Source: Methanomicrobiales archaeon | GTDB taxonomy: Archaea; Halobacteriota; Methanomicrobia; Methanomicrobiales; JACTUA01 | Direction of reading: 5' to 3' | DNA: 64,000 bases | Assembly (NCBI GenBank): GCA_030019205.1 | Contig: JASEFH010000005.1 | Coordinates: 1 to 64,000 of the forward strand | Part shown: piece after piece, positions 9,077-17,670 of the stretch | How the letters are laid out: the number at the start of each line of letters is the position of its first letter | How positions within the stretch are numbered: the stretch's first letter is position 1 | Made by a program: the position numbers and the translations under genes | The notes under the pieces: model-generated | What the model saw: the letters and a program-made list of their open reading frames with translations, nothing else | Told to the model about the DNA's origin: nothing | Databases searched by the model: none

Positions 9077-9796
9077 TCACAATCGGATGCACTCCATATC
9101 CCTCCCCAGACGGGGGAGGTCCCAGGGCACCAGGTGGCTCATGTGGACCGTCCGGTAATCCCCGGCGCCGAGGGACTCCGCCAGGGAGCAGGCCTCCGCG
9201 TAGTTCATGTGCTTGGGAATGCGGATTCCCGGCGGCACGATCGCGTCCAGGAGGAGGAGGTCCACGCCCCGCAGGAGCGCCAGGCTCCGCTCCGGCAGCT
9301 CGCTCGCCGTGTCCGCGGTGTAGCCGACGGATGCCCCGTCGTGCTCCAGCAGCAGCCCGCAGCAGGAGACCGGCGGGTGGTTGACGGGAATCGGTGTGAT
9401 CCGCAGCCCGAAGAGGTCGAAGGGGCGGTAGGGGGGGAGGGGATGCTGCTCGAAGGAGAGGAAGGCGAAGAACGAGGAGCAGTACTCCACCACCCCCGCT
9501 GCCCCGTAGACCGGGGGCGTCTCCTGGACGCGGTAGAAGTCGCCGTAGCCGGCGTAGTGGTCGTAGTGTCCGTGCGTCCAGAAGACCGCATCGATGTGCG
9601 GCGATCCGCTCCGCAGCAGCTGCTGCCGCAGGTCGGGCGACGTGTCGATCAGGATATGCTTTCCTTCGGCCTCCACCAGGATCGAGGTGCGGAGCCTCGA
9701 CCGCCCCTCCCCCGACGCCGCGGCGCAGGTGGGGCAGCAGCAGCCCACCTTGGGGGTACCCACCGCGTCGCCCGTGCCGAGAAGCGTGATCCGCAT
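9077..9796 (-). CDS. MBL-fold metallo-hydrolase (PhnP-like)
   Basis: A 239-residue metallo-beta-lactamase-fold protein. It begins MRITLLGTGDAVGTPKVGC and then CCPTCAAASGEGRSRLRTS, a cysteine-rich N-terminal segment as in PhnP-type phosphodiesterases. Next come DTSPDLRQQLL and the metal-binding THGHYDHYAG (HxHxDH) near residue 95, with later ligands in TADTASELP and VHMSHL. PhnP-like enzymes hydrolyse cyclic phosphodiesters; the substrate here is unknown. It is the last gene of a minus-strand operon, starting 1 nt after the stop of the AAA ATPase, so translational coupling is likely. Confidence 0.87.
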   Translation of the reverse strand: MRITLLGTGDAVGTPKVGCCCPTCAAASGEGRSRLRTSILVEAEGKHILIDTSPDLRQQLLRSGSPHIDAVFWTHGHYDHYAGYGDFYRVQETPPVYGAAGVVEYCSSFFAFLSFEQHPLPPYRPFDLFGLRITPIPVNHPPVSCCGLLLEHDGASVGYTADTASELPERSLALLRGVDLLLLDAIVPPGIRIPKHMNYAEACSLAESLGAGDYRTVHMSHLVPWDLPRLGRDMECIRL

Positions 9797-9797
9797 C

Positions 9798-11081
9798 CTA
9801 CACCCAGCTGCCGTATTTCAGGGCGTTGCGCTCCTCTACGAGGAGGATGCCCTTCTCCATATCCTCCTCGCCGATCTCCTGCTTCTGCCGCGTGAGCGCG
9901 GAGATCACCGCTTCTTTGACCATCATGCGCAGATCGGCGCCGGAGAACCCTTCCGTCCGCGCCGCCAGTGCGTCGAGGTCGGCGCGGCAGTCCAGCGTCG
10001 CCGTCACCGACGCCAGGATGTCCCGCCGCATCCGGCAGTCCGGCAGGGCGAACTCGACCACCTGGTCGAACCGCCGCCAGGCCGCCTCGTCCAGCAGCTG
10101 GGGGTGGTTGGTGGCGCCGATGAGCAGGACCCCGTCCCGGATCAGGCTGCTGCTGTCGATGTTTTTCAGGAGCATGTTCACCGCACGCTTCATGGCGCCG
10201 TGGTCGTCTGTCACCCGGCTCTTCGCCACGTAGTCGAACTCGTCGATGAACAGGATGCAGGGGGAGAGCCTTTTCGCGAACTCGAAGACGCGGTCGATGT
10301 TTTTCGAGGTCTCCCCCAGGTACTGGGAGGTGATCATCGAGAGGCGGACCTCCAGGAGGGGCAGGTGGAGGCGGTGCGAGAGGGCGAGGGCGAGCGAGGT
10401 CTTCCCCGTTCCCGGGGGCCCCACGAAGAGGATCTTGCCGATCTCGTAGATGCGGTGGGCGCGGAGGAACTCGCGGTGCTGCAGCGCGGTCTCGATCTCC
10501 TGCACGAACTCCTGCTGCCGCGGGGTGCAGACCAGATCGGCGAGCCGCTGCTCGATCTCCTCCGGGGCGCTGACGATGAGGAGATCCATCGCCCCGCGGA
10601 GCGGTTCGCTCTCCGCGATCACGCGGGATATCTTCGCATCCAGGTACGACCGGGTGTCCTCGAAGAGCGGGTTGCTCTCTTTCGCCGCGCGGTAGGAGAA
10701 GTCCGCCGAGTCGAACCGCTCGAAGAAGTAGGCGAGAGCGGGATTGCGCTGGATGCGATCCCGCCCTCCCCGCTTCAGGAACCACCGCGCCGCCGGCTCG
10801 ACCGCCGTGATGGAGAGACGCTGCCCGAACTCCTCGTAGCCCACGAACGGGTTCTTCCTGACCCGCTCATAGGCGTTCGGGATCCCGAGCACCCGCTGGA
10901 TCGCCCCTTCGCTCACCATTACGGGGCGTTTCAGCTCCCCACTGCTGCCGTTGACCCCGTAGAGGTCCCGGCACGCCGGAGTGAGATCGTTCCAGTCGAG
11001 GGCAGGGTTCTGGTTGACGATCTCGGCGGTGAGCAGCGCCTCCATGATATCCAGGATCTCGTTCGCTTCCTCGCCTGACAT
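9798..11081 (-). CDS. AAA-family ATPase
   Basis: A protein of about 427 residues with one AAA domain in its C-terminal half: Walker A GPPGTGKTSLALAL, Walker B CILFIDEFDYVA, a sensor-1 region LLIGATNHPQLLDEAAWRRF, and the second-region-of-homology arginines after it. The C-terminal lid reads FSGADLRMMVKEAV, typical of the CDC48/proteasome-regulatory branch. The N-terminal ~190 residues are not a recognised domain. I chose ATG 11081 (MSGEEANEI); an in-frame extension to 11147 adds non-conserved sequence and overlaps map. Operon context with two aminopeptidases suggests protein quality control, which is inference. Confidence 0.85.
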   Translation of the reverse strand: MSGEEANEILDIMEALLTAEIVNQNPALDWNDLTPACRDLYGVNGSSGELKRPVMVSEGAIQRVLGIPNAYERVRKNPFVGYEEFGQRLSITAVEPAARWFLKRGGRDRIQRNPALAYFFERFDSADFSYRAAKESNPLFEDTRSYLDAKISRVIAESEPLRGAMDLLIVSAPEEIEQRLADLVCTPRQQEFVQEIETALQHREFLRAHRIYEIGKILFVGPPGTGKTSLALALSHRLHLPLLEVRLSMITSQYLGETSKNIDRVFEFAKRLSPCILFIDEFDYVAKSRVTDDHGAMKRAVNMLLKNIDSSSLIRDGVLLIGATNHPQLLDEAAWRRFDQVVEFALPDCRMRRDILASVTATLDCRADLDALAARTEGFSGADLRMMVKEAVISALTRQKQEIGEEDMEKGILLVEERNALKYGSWV

Positions 11082-11125
11082 GAATGCAACTTTGTACCTT
11101 GGACAGGAATCGGAATAATAGTATC

Positions 11126-12001
11126 TCAGGCCGTGGTGACGATGCACTCGCCCTCCAGCACGATGAGCGTATGCTCGTGCTGGGAGACGAGCGATCCCGG
11201 CACATCGTGCAGCACCGGGTACGCCCGCAGCACGCCGCTGCGGACGAGAGTCCCGAGCGCGATGTCGCGTTTGTCGCTCTCCATCCAGCGGCGGGCGAAC
11301 GGCAGACCCCGCCGCCCCCGCACCTGGTCGAGGAGGCGGCGGGCGGCCGGCAGGCGGACCGGTCGCACCGCCACCTGCTGGTAGATCTCCACCCGGTGTC
11401 CCTCGCTCACCATCCCGCTGCCGCTGGTGGCGAAGGGTTCGATGGCAAAGACCGTCCCGGGCGGGATCGCGGCGCCGCTCCCCGAGGGGATGTTCGGGAT
11501 GTGGGGATCGGTATGGATCTGGTAGGGCGCGAGCCCGTGGCCGGAGAGGTTGGCGACGGGGCGGTACCCCCGCGCCTCGATCTCCGCCTGGATCGCCCTG
11601 CCGATCTCGACGATGGGTGCGCCCGCCTGCACCCGCTCGATCGCGGCGGCGAGCGCCCGCTCCGATGCTTCGACGAGGCGGGCGTTGTCCCCGAGGTCGA
11701 TCGTGGTCGCCGTATCCGCGATGTAGCCCTCGATGTGGACGCCGAGGTCCAGCTTCACCACGTCCCCCGCCTGGAACTCCCGGGTGTCCCCCTCCATCGC
11801 GGTATCGTGGGCCGCGTTCTCGTTGATGGAGAGGTTGAGGGGGAAGGCGAGATCCGCCCCAGCCTCCCGCACCAGGGACTCGATCGTCTCCACCGCCGTG
11901 AACACCGAACCCCCGACGCGGACTTCGTCCCTCCCCTTCCGCAGCAGGCGGGCGGCGATCGCCCCCGCCTCCCGGTAGAGGTCCAGTTCCGCGTCGTTCA
12001 T
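11126..12001 (-). CDS. map: Type II methionine aminopeptidase
   Basis: A 291-residue M24 peptidase that removes initiator methionine. The five metal ligands can be traced: Asp in KLDLGVHIEGYIADTATT (two Asp), His in NLSGHGLAPYQIH, Glu in VFAIEPFATSG and Glu in VLEGECIVTTA at the C-terminus. The inserted subdomain between His and the first Glu places it in the archaeal/eukaryotic type II class. Its start overlaps the stop of the upstream Xaa-Pro-type peptidase by 4 bp (ATGA). An AAA ATPase follows after 44 bp. Confidence 0.96.
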   Translation of the reverse strand: MNDAELDLYREAGAIAARLLRKGRDEVRVGGSVFTAVETIESLVREAGADLAFPLNLSINENAAHDTAMEGDTREFQAGDVVKLDLGVHIEGYIADTATTIDLGDNARLVEASERALAAAIERVQAGAPIVEIGRAIQAEIEARGYRPVANLSGHGLAPYQIHTDPHIPNIPSGSGAAIPPGTVFAIEPFATSGSGMVSEGHRVEIYQQVAVRPVRLPAARRLLDQVRGRRGLPFARRWMESDKRDIALGTLVRSGVLRAYPVLHDVPGSLVSQHEHTLIVLEGECIVTTA

Positions 12002-13125
12002 AGTTCCAGCTCCATCGGGTAGCGCGTCAGGCAGTCGAACCCGTCCTGCACGACGACGCCCAGGTTCTCCAGCCGCACGCCGCCGGCGTCCCGGTAGTAG
12101 AGAGCGGGTTCGAGGGTGATCACGTTCCCCGACGACAGCGGCTGCCCGCGGGGACCGACGATCGGCAGCTCGTGCACCTCGAGCCCGACACCGTGCCCGA
12201 GGTTGTGGATGAAGCCCTCCGTGCCGCTCTCGAAGCCCCGCTCCCGGAAGAGATCGACCACCTGCTGGTGCAGGTCCGCGCCGCTCACCCCGGGACCCGC
12301 CCGGGCGGCTGCCAGCGCTCCGGCCTCGCGGACGGCGGCGTACATCTCGCGGATCCGCGGGTCCGCCTCTCCCTTCACCACGGTGCGGGTCATATCCGCG
12401 TGGTAGCCCGTCTCCTCAGAGCGGGGGAAGACGTCGATCACGATCGGCTCGCCCTCGCGGAGCGGCCCGCTGCCCCGCACGTGGGGGATGGCGGTATCCC
12501 TGCCGCAGGAGACGATCGTCTCCGACGCCTGGTAGCCCTGCTCCAGCAGGAGGCGGTGCATGGCATGCCGCACCCGTTCGGAGGTGAGGGGGGCGCCGTC
12601 GCGGTGGAGGATGCCCCTGCGGGGGACCGAAGCCCGGATCAGGGAGACGGCGTAGTCGATCGCCGATTCCGCCGCCCTCTGGGCGGCGGTGATGCGGGCG
12701 ATCTCCTCCCCGCTCTTCTTCGCCCGCATGGACGCGACCGTCCCGCTGTCCAGCAGCACGCGCCGCGATGCCTGGAGCGCCTGCGCCAGCGCGAAGGGGA
12801 AGGTGGGCGGGACCAGGACGTCGCCTTCCACGAGCCCCGCGATGGTCCGTGCCAGCGCCTTCCAGGGATCCCCCTCCTTCTCGAGGTGCTCCAGGTAACC
12901 GGCATCCGCGCGGGTGATCGCCTCCGCGGAGGACTCCTGCACCGCCCGCGCGTACTCCATCTGGGAGACGACGATCAGCCCCCGATGACCCCCCTTCCGG
13001 ATGTAGGGGACGGGATCCGAGGTGACGAAATGTGTGAGGTAGCGCATGTCCGCATCGGCGGAGGATGCATAGAGGAGGTAGGCCGAAGCCCCGCTTCGCC
13101 GAACCGCGTCATCCAGTTCTTCCAT
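11998..13125 (-). CDS. Xaa-Pro-type aminopeptidase (M24 family)
   Basis: A protein of about 375 residues: an N-terminal creatinase-like domain (YLLYASSADADMRYLTHFV) plus a pita-bread M24 catalytic domain. Metal ligands are visible in VIDVFPRSEETGYHADMTRT (two Asp), GHGVGLEVHELP (His), ITLEPALYY (Glu) and VRLENLGVV (Glu). It probably cleaves X-Pro dipeptides or N-termini in peptide turnover. ATG 13125 is chosen because it begins the recognisable MEELDDAV segment and a TATA-like element lies about 33-40 nt upstream. It is the first gene of the four-gene minus-strand operon. Confidence 0.92.
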   Translation of the reverse strand: MEELDDAVRRSGASAYLLYASSADADMRYLTHFVTSDPVPYIRKGGHRGLIVVSQMEYARAVQESSAEAITRADAGYLEHLEKEGDPWKALARTIAGLVEGDVLVPPTFPFALAQALQASRRVLLDSGTVASMRAKKSGEEIARITAAQRAAESAIDYAVSLIRASVPRRGILHRDGAPLTSERVRHAMHRLLLEQGYQASETIVSCGRDTAIPHVRGSGPLREGEPIVIDVFPRSEETGYHADMTRTVVKGEADPRIREMYAAVREAGALAAARAGPGVSGADLHQQVVDLFRERGFESGTEGFIHNLGHGVGLEVHELPIVGPRGQPLSSGNVITLEPALYYRDAGGVRLENLGVVVQDGFDCLTRYPMELEL

Positions 13126-13149
13126 TAGCAACACCGTATGCCGTGCAAC

Positions 13150-13168
13150 CACAAGTACTTTTATGCGG
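13150..13168. promoter_or_regulatory. Shared divergent promoter core
   Basis: CACAAGTACTTTTATGC lies between the Xaa-Pro peptidase (minus) and the small membrane protein (plus). The plus strand offers TTTTATG about 27 nt before the ATG at 13188, and the minus strand offers CATAAAAGTAC about 35 nt before its ATG. The two TATA-like elements overlap, so initiation in the two directions may compete. Confidence 0.5.
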
Positions 13169-13187
13169 ACGACTCATGTACTGGGTG

Positions 13188-13415
13188 ATGGACGAGGCAC
13201 ACAAGACGGTCTTCAAGACGAAGTTCATCCGGCTCACCCTTCTCCTGAACCTGATCGTCTTCTGCGTAGCGGCAGCCGTCATCATCCTGTTCCTGTTCCC
13301 CTCGGCGGTCACCCTGGGCATCTCGGGTCTGCTGGGGGTCGCCGTCATCCTGCTCTCCCTGTACTTCCTCCGCTCCTACAGGGCGGCCAAGATCTGGCTG
13401 GAGGAGCATGCATGA
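13188..13415 (+). CDS. Small two-helix membrane protein
   Basis: A 75-residue protein with two hydrophobic helices: one after FIRLTLLLNLIVF (roughly residues 14-38) and GISGLLGVAVILLSLYFL (roughly 45-63). A basic/aromatic tail RSYRAAKIWLEEHA follows. I do not recognise a named family. Start ATG 13188 fits a leaderless transcript from the TATA 27 nt upstream; an in-frame ATG at 13176 is the alternative. The 3' end overlaps a winged-helix gene, so the two are probably cotranscribed and the helix-turn-helix protein may regulate or accompany it. Confidence 0.75.
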   Translation: MDEAHKTVFKTKFIRLTLLLNLIVFCVAAAVIILFLFPSAVTLGISGLLGVAVILLSLYFLRSYRAAKIWLEEHA

Positions 13416-13737
13416 CTCTGCCCGAGGGGATGCCGGGATCGGTGCTCGCATGCTGGATCGGGTGAAGCTCGAGATCGAACTTCTCAAGCGGCACATAGAG
13501 GTGCTGCGGGTGGTGGCGGTCCACCAGCCCATCGGGATCATGAAGCTGGCGGAGAAGCTGGACCTTCCCTACCACCGCATCCGCTACTCGCTGCGGGTGC
13601 TGGAGCAGATGGGCTACATCCGCGCATCCCCGGCCGGAGCGGTGGCAACCCCCCGCGCCGAGGAGCTGATCCGCACCCTGGATGCGCACATCGATGCGCT
13701 CGTGGAGGAGCTGGAATCCCTGAAAGGGAACACATAA
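13408..13737 (+). CDS. Winged-helix transcriptional regulator
   Basis: A protein of 95-109 residues: a winged helix-turn-helix in the middle (IGIMKLAEKLDLPYHRIRYS, then LRVLEQMGYIRASPAGAVAT) flanked by helices likely to form a coiled-coil dimer (LEIELLKRHIEVLRVV; LDAHIDALVEELESLK). ATG 13408 overlaps the upstream membrane-protein gene and has GGAGG just before it. The ATG at 13450 (MLDRVKLEIEL) begins the conserved-looking part and may be the true start. Two tRNA genes follow. Target unknown. Confidence 0.8.
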   Translation: MHDSARGDAGIGARMLDRVKLEIELLKRHIEVLRVVAVHQPIGIMKLAEKLDLPYHRIRYSLRVLEQMGYIRASPAGAVATPRAEELIRTLDAHIDALVEELESLKGNT

Positions 13738-13783
13738 CGTTTAAGTCGATCGGGGACCAACTGTACTGGTCACACCAACGATG

Positions 13784-13856
13784 CCGCCATAACTCAGTTG
13801 GTAGAGTGGCTGGCTGTTAACCAGCATGTCACAGGTTCGAGTCCTGTTGGCGGCGC
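13784..13856 (+). tRNA. tRNA-Asn (GTT)
   Basis: A 73-nt cloverleaf. The acceptor GCCGCCA pairs with TGGCGGC, with discriminator G at 13856. The anticodon loop CTGTTAA lies in a CTGG/CCAG stem and gives anticodon GTT. The T-arm contains GGTTCGAGTCC. No CCA is encoded. An AT-rich GTTTAAGTC at about 13739-13747 may be the TATA box. Confidence 0.96.
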
Positions 13857-13857
13857 T

Positions 13858-13862
13858 TTTTT
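13858..13862 (+). terminator. Poly-T stretch after tRNA-Asn
   Basis: Five T residues directly after the tRNA, the usual form of an archaeal U-tract terminator. It sits just upstream of the next tRNA, so it may instead be part of a cotranscribed spacer. Confidence 0.4.
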
Positions 13863-13866
13863 CCAC

Positions 13867-13941
13867 GGGCCCGTAGCTTAGTCCGGTCAGAGCGCCCGGC
13901 TCATAACCGGGCGGCCAGGAGTTCGAATCTCCTCGGGCCCA
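13867..13941 (+). tRNA. tRNA with CAT anticodon (elongator Met, or Ile2)
   Basis: A 75-nt cloverleaf. The acceptor GGGCCCG pairs with CGGGCCC, with discriminator A. The anticodon loop CTCATAA lies in a CCGG/CCGG stem and gives CAT. The T-loop is GTTCGAATC. It is 10 nt downstream of tRNA-Asn. The sequence lacks the features expected of an initiator. A tRNA-Ile with lysidine/agmatidine-type modification cannot be excluded by reading alone. Confidence 0.93.
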
Positions 13942-14043
13942 CTGCCGATCGTTCTTCTCCCGCATCTCGCGCCCCTGCTGTCAGCACGGAAAGGTCCGCA
14001 GAGAGCCATTACCATTTATACAGGCAATGCCATAGGAGATACT

Positions 14044-15174
14044 GTGCATTCGGGAGAACGGATCGGGCACGGAGGCGCCGGCACGATCGAAGGGACGGTG
14101 CTGCCCTCCCCCGGTACGGGAGGGGAGGGGATCGGCGCACGGTTTCCACCGATCGCCCGCACCCTGCTGATCGGGGCCGCCGCGGTCGTCGTGCTCGCCG
14201 GCATGCGCGGAGCCGCTTCCATCGTCAGTCCGCTCCTCTTCTCTGCGTTCCTGGCCGTCATCGGTTCGGCAGCGCTCCAGTGGCTGGAGCGGAGGGGGCT
14301 GCCCCGCTGGCTCGCGTTCGTGGTCCTGATCGCCGGGCTGATCGTGCTCGGCATTCTCCTGGTCGCGTTCCTCGCCCTCTCGTTCAACCAGCTCCTGGAC
14401 CGGCTCCCGTTCTACCGTGACAGGTTCCTGGAGCTCGAAGCCCTGATCCGTTCGTCCCTGGGCGGTGCCGGCATCGACTCTTCCGCCATCATCCCGTCCA
14501 ATGCCGCGATCCAGGATGCCGTCGTGGGACTTCTCTCGTCGCTCATCTCCCTCTTCCAGACGGTTGCCAGCGAGATCTTCATCATCCTCCTGGCAACGGC
14601 GTTCCTCCTGGCGGAGGTCCCGCGGTTCCGCGACCTGATGCAGGGGGAGGCGGGCAGAGGAAACCGCATGGTGGCGCACCTGCTTCGGTCCGGCGACGGC
14701 ATCGTGCGGTTCCTCATCATCCGCATCCAGATCAATTTCATCGTCGGGATCGGATTCGGTCTCTTCCTCTACCTGCTGGGCGTCGATTTCGCCCTGCTCT
14801 GGGGGTTCCTCGCATTCGTCCTGGGGTTCATCCCCTACATCGGATTCCTGCTGACCGCGGTCCCCCCCTTTCTCCTGGCCCTGCTCGAGCAGGGCCCGGT
14901 CGGCGGGCTTATCGTGATTGCCGGCCTCGTGCTGATCAACCTCGTCGGCGAGAACGTCATCTTCCCCGAGATGGCAGGACGGGGGCTTAACCTCTCCCCG
15001 TTCGTCGTGATCGCCTCCATCTTCTTCTGGGGCTTCGTTCTGGGTTGGCTCGGCGTATTCCTGGCTGTGCCGCTGACCTACGTCCTGAAAATCCTCCTCG
15101 AGAGCTCGGAGGACACCCGCTGGCTGGCCGATCTGATGGGATCGGGGAATGCGGCCGAGCCCGGGGAGGGCTGA
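14044..15174 (+). CDS. AI-2E/PerM family membrane transporter, copy 1
   Basis: A 376-residue membrane protein of the AI-2E (YdiK/PerM) exporter family: N-terminal helices (FPPIARTLLIGAAAVVVLAG; ISPLLFSAF-like segments), a soluble central loop (residues ~115-170), and the conserved C-terminal block FALLWGFLAFVLGFIPYIGF and FLAVPLTYVLKILLE. The start is a GTG at 14044, about 28 nt from CATTTATAC, so leaderless. The first ~30 residues (TVLPSPGTGGEGIG) are encoded by a C/G-run dyad resembling the intergenic hairpin-repeat flank. Substrate unknown; a second family member lies at 21.1 kb. Confidence 0.88.
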   Translation: MHSGERIGHGGAGTIEGTVLPSPGTGGEGIGARFPPIARTLLIGAAAVVVLAGMRGAASIVSPLLFSAFLAVIGSAALQWLERRGLPRWLAFVVLIAGLIVLGILLVAFLALSFNQLLDRLPFYRDRFLELEALIRSSLGGAGIDSSAIIPSNAAIQDAVVGLLSSLISLFQTVASEIFIILLATAFLLAEVPRFRDLMQGEAGRGNRMVAHLLRSGDGIVRFLIIRIQINFIVGIGFGLFLYLLGVDFALLWGFLAFVLGFIPYIGFLLTAVPPFLLALLEQGPVGGLIVIAGLVLINLVGENVIFPEMAGRGLNLSPFVVIASIFFWGFVLGWLGVFLAVPLTYVLKILLESSEDTRWLADLMGSGNAAEPGEG

Positions 15175-15289
15175 CCCGGGCGCTGCAGGACCTCCTGCGG
15201 AGAGGAGCGGGGGCGTCCGGGAACGCGAACGCGCCGGCCCTCCCATCCGTCCTGCGGGATCCGGAGGGGAATTGTGCGGGTAAAATTGT

Positions 15290-15550
15290 CTAGAATCGCC
15301 GGAACTCCCGCCGCGGCTGCTGCGGGCGGGCCTCGTCCACCCGCAGCGTGCGGCCCTCGAACACCGTCTCGTTCAGGGCCTCTTTTGCTTTCTCCGCCTC
15401 TTCCGGGCTGGACATCTCCACGAACCCGAACCCCTTCCGCTCGATGACGCGGACGTCCTTCACATCCCCATACGGGGAGAATAACTTCCTCAACTGTTCT
15501 GCATTGACAGAATACGTAAGGTTGCCGACATACAGTTTGCTGCTTTCCAT
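15290..15550 (-). CDS. RRM-type RNA-binding protein
   Basis: An 86-residue single RNA-recognition-motif protein. RNP2 is KLYVGNLTYS near residue 5 and RNP1 is RKGFGFVEMSS near residue 44; both carry the exposed aromatics needed for RNA stacking. The tail is Arg/Gln-rich (QQPRREFRRF). Start ATG 15550 begins the RRM exactly and has GGAGACCGGG just upstream. Single-RRM proteins of this size are common in Methanomicrobia and many bacteria; an RNA-chaperone-like role is inferred. It is convergent with the AI-2E transporter gene. Confidence 0.93.
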   Translation of the reverse strand: MESSKLYVGNLTYSVNAEQLRKLFSPYGDVKDVRVIERKGFGFVEMSSPEEAEKAKEALNETVFEGRTLRVDEARPQQPRREFRRF

Positions 15551-16186
15551 CCCGGTCTCCTTTTCCAGCTCATTCAGTCTCAATACTAATGTAGCTTTTG
15601 GCCGCTCCCCGCCTCCGGGCGATGGGGGCACGGATCCTGCCCGGGCGGGCGGCGGCTCTCCTGCGCGTTCACCGGAACGATCGGCTGTTGGCAGGGCGGC
15701 GTGCGAGAGGCACGCGGACCGTTCGAGGCCGTACGGTGCGGTGCGGCATGGCCGTATTCCGCTCGATCCGGTCCCTCCTCCGCCGTGCTGCCGTATGGCG
15801 GCGCCAGCATCAACCGGGTATCTCTCCGGCGGATCGCGGTGCAGAATCGTGCGGGCGGTCGTTCTTCAGCCCTCCGGGTGCACCGGGATCCGGGCAGGAA
15901 ACGGATGGTCCCGGTATGCAGGCCCGGGTCGAACTCCCCATGACGGCATGCGGCGGGGGTCCCCATCCCCGAGAGCCCCTCGCCCGGTCTATCCGCGCGG
16001 CATCCTGGTCTCCGCACCGCAGGGCGCCGGGATTCGATCGGCATCCCCGCCGCACGCACCCGCAGAGGGGCGGGAACCGGGGCGCGGCGCGGACCTCCGG
16101 CGGCGCCGTCCAGGCGGCTCTGCCGAACAGTTAATCGACCGGAAAGGAGAATGGTACAGTGCACGATGTACCTCGGGAGGGAGCCC
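15551..16186. other. Gene-free stretch upstream of the PHP gene
   Basis: Roughly 600 bp without a supportable gene. Several overlapping open frames exist on both strands, but their translations are Arg/Pro/Gly-rich and unmatched. The only clear signal is a Shine-Dalgarno-like GGGAGGGAG immediately upstream of the ATG at 16187. Confidence 0.45.
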
Positions 16187-17086
16187 ATGCAGCATACGGA
16201 GGTCTGTTCGGATGTCCTCTTCTCTCGCCCCGTCCCCGCCCAGCTCCGCTGCATGGGGCTCCTCCCGGTCGACATGCATTTCCACACGAACCACTCCGAC
16301 TCGCCCACGAGGGTGAAGGACGCGCTGAAGCTCGCCGACCGTCTCGGGATCGGGCTCGCCATCACGGATCACAACCAGATCAGCGGCGTTCTCGAGGCCG
16401 TACACCTGGATACCGGCGTGCCCGTCGTCCCGGGCATCGAAGTCAGCGCCAGCGACGGCCCGCACATCCTGCTCTACTTTTACAGCGTTGCGGATCTGCA
16501 GGAGTTCTACCGGCGGTACGTGGAGAGGAACCGGAGGTCCGCCCCGTATGTGGCGATCCGCCTGAACACGCAGGAGATCCTCGACGCACGCGAGGCTTAC
16601 CCCTGCATCGTATCCGAGGCCCATCCCTGCGGCTACTTCTTCCTGAGTCAGAGCGTGGAGCGGTGCATCGACGGCGAGTGTCTCTCCCGCGACATCCGCT
16701 CCCGTTTCGACGCGGTCGAGGTGATCTGCGGCGGCATGGCGCGGGTGCACAACCTGAAAGCCCTGCAGATTGCCGAGAGAAACCGTCTCGGGCGGACCGG
16801 GGGGACCGACGGCCACCTGCTGCACGAACTGGGCGGCGTCGTCACCTGTGCGCAAACCGAGAGCGTGGATGAGTTCCTGGATGCGATCCCCCGGCGGGAG
16901 AACCTGGTCATCGGGCACGAGAAGACCATCTTCTACAAGACGCTCACGGGAACGGCGATCCTTCCGCACCACATACCCTATGCGTTCCCCATTCTGCGGG
17001 CACGCTGGGAGCAGCATCTGCCCCGGATCCGGAGGTACATGCACTCCCGCCTGAACGGAGGGTCGGGGTCGGTGAAAAAACGGTGA
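16187..17086 (+). CDS. PHP-domain phosphoesterase
   Basis: A protein of about 299 residues with polymerase-and-histidinol-phosphatase metal motifs: VDMHFHTNHSD (HxH) near residue 28, ITDHNQISG near residue 59, a Glu in VPGIEVSASDG, SEAHPCGYFF, and GGTDGHLLHELGG near residue 207. The set is complete enough for a trinuclear metal site. ATG 16187 has GGAGG six nt upstream; an in-frame ATG at 16151 has only a one-nt-spaced GGAG, so 16187 is preferred. Related proteins hydrolyse phosphoesters or nucleotides; substrate unknown. Confidence 0.88.
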   Translation: MQHTEVCSDVLFSRPVPAQLRCMGLLPVDMHFHTNHSDSPTRVKDALKLADRLGIGLAITDHNQISGVLEAVHLDTGVPVVPGIEVSASDGPHILLYFYSVADLQEFYRRYVERNRRSAPYVAIRLNTQEILDAREAYPCIVSEAHPCGYFFLSQSVERCIDGECLSRDIRSRFDAVEVICGGMARVHNLKALQIAERNRLGRTGGTDGHLLHELGGVVTCAQTESVDEFLDAIPRRENLVIGHEKTIFYKTLTGTAILPHHIPYAFPILRARWEQHLPRIRRYMHSRLNGGSGSVKKR

Positions 17087-17319
17087 GCCGCGGCAGGAAG
17101 GGCAGCATTTTCACAGGATGCCGCAGCTCCTGCAGCGGGCACCAAACCCGCTGCCAGGCCTGCCGACCATGCGTGCGGAGTATACACCCTGTAACGACGC
17201 TCGATTGAGGGTTCAGCCGGATTATACCGTATCGATTCATGGATCGTTTCATGAAATCCTTGTTCGGGCGATACGAATATTTTTATAGTCGATTGCGGCA
17301 TCTTCGCGGCAGTGAGTTT

Positions 17320-17670
17320 ATGGCGGATTTCAGAGGAGGCAACTTCTGGACTGGCGTCATTGCCGGATGGATCCTGATGATCATTGTCGATCTGTTCGTA
17401 CCCGTGGCGGGACCGTTTGTCGGGGGGTTTGCTGCTGGCTATATCGCCAGGGGCGGCCCGTGGAACGCCGGCATTGCGGGGCTCGTCTCGGGCATACTCG
17501 GGGGGATCATCGTTGTGCTGCTCGTCCTCGTCGGAAGTACGGTGCTCCTGGGAGGGGTGGGTTTCTTTACAGCGTTGTTTGTCGGCATTCTGCTGATGGT
17601 CGTCCTGTTCCTGGTTCATGGAATCCTGGCGTTCATCGGCGGCGCGATTGCGGGTGCTCTTCGGGGATGA
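17320..17670 (+). CDS. DUF5518-like membrane protein
   Basis: A 116-residue very hydrophobic Gly-rich protein: NFWTGVIAGWILMIIVDLFV, then PFVGGFAAGYIARGGPWNAG, then two or three further helices ending in HGILAFIGGAIAGALRG. The GGFxAGYIA-x-GG-xxNAG pattern matches the DUF5518 type seen in archaea. ATG 17320 lies about 35 nt after ATATTTTTATAG, indicating a short leader; an upstream in-frame ATG at 17239 adds a non-hydrophobic extension that overlaps that promoter. Function unknown. Confidence 0.82.
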   Translation: MADFRGGNFWTGVIAGWILMIIVDLFVPVAGPFVGGFAAGYIARGGPWNAGIAGLVSGILGGIIVVLLVLVGSTVLLGGVGFFTALFVGILLMVVLFLVHGILAFIGGAIAGALRG

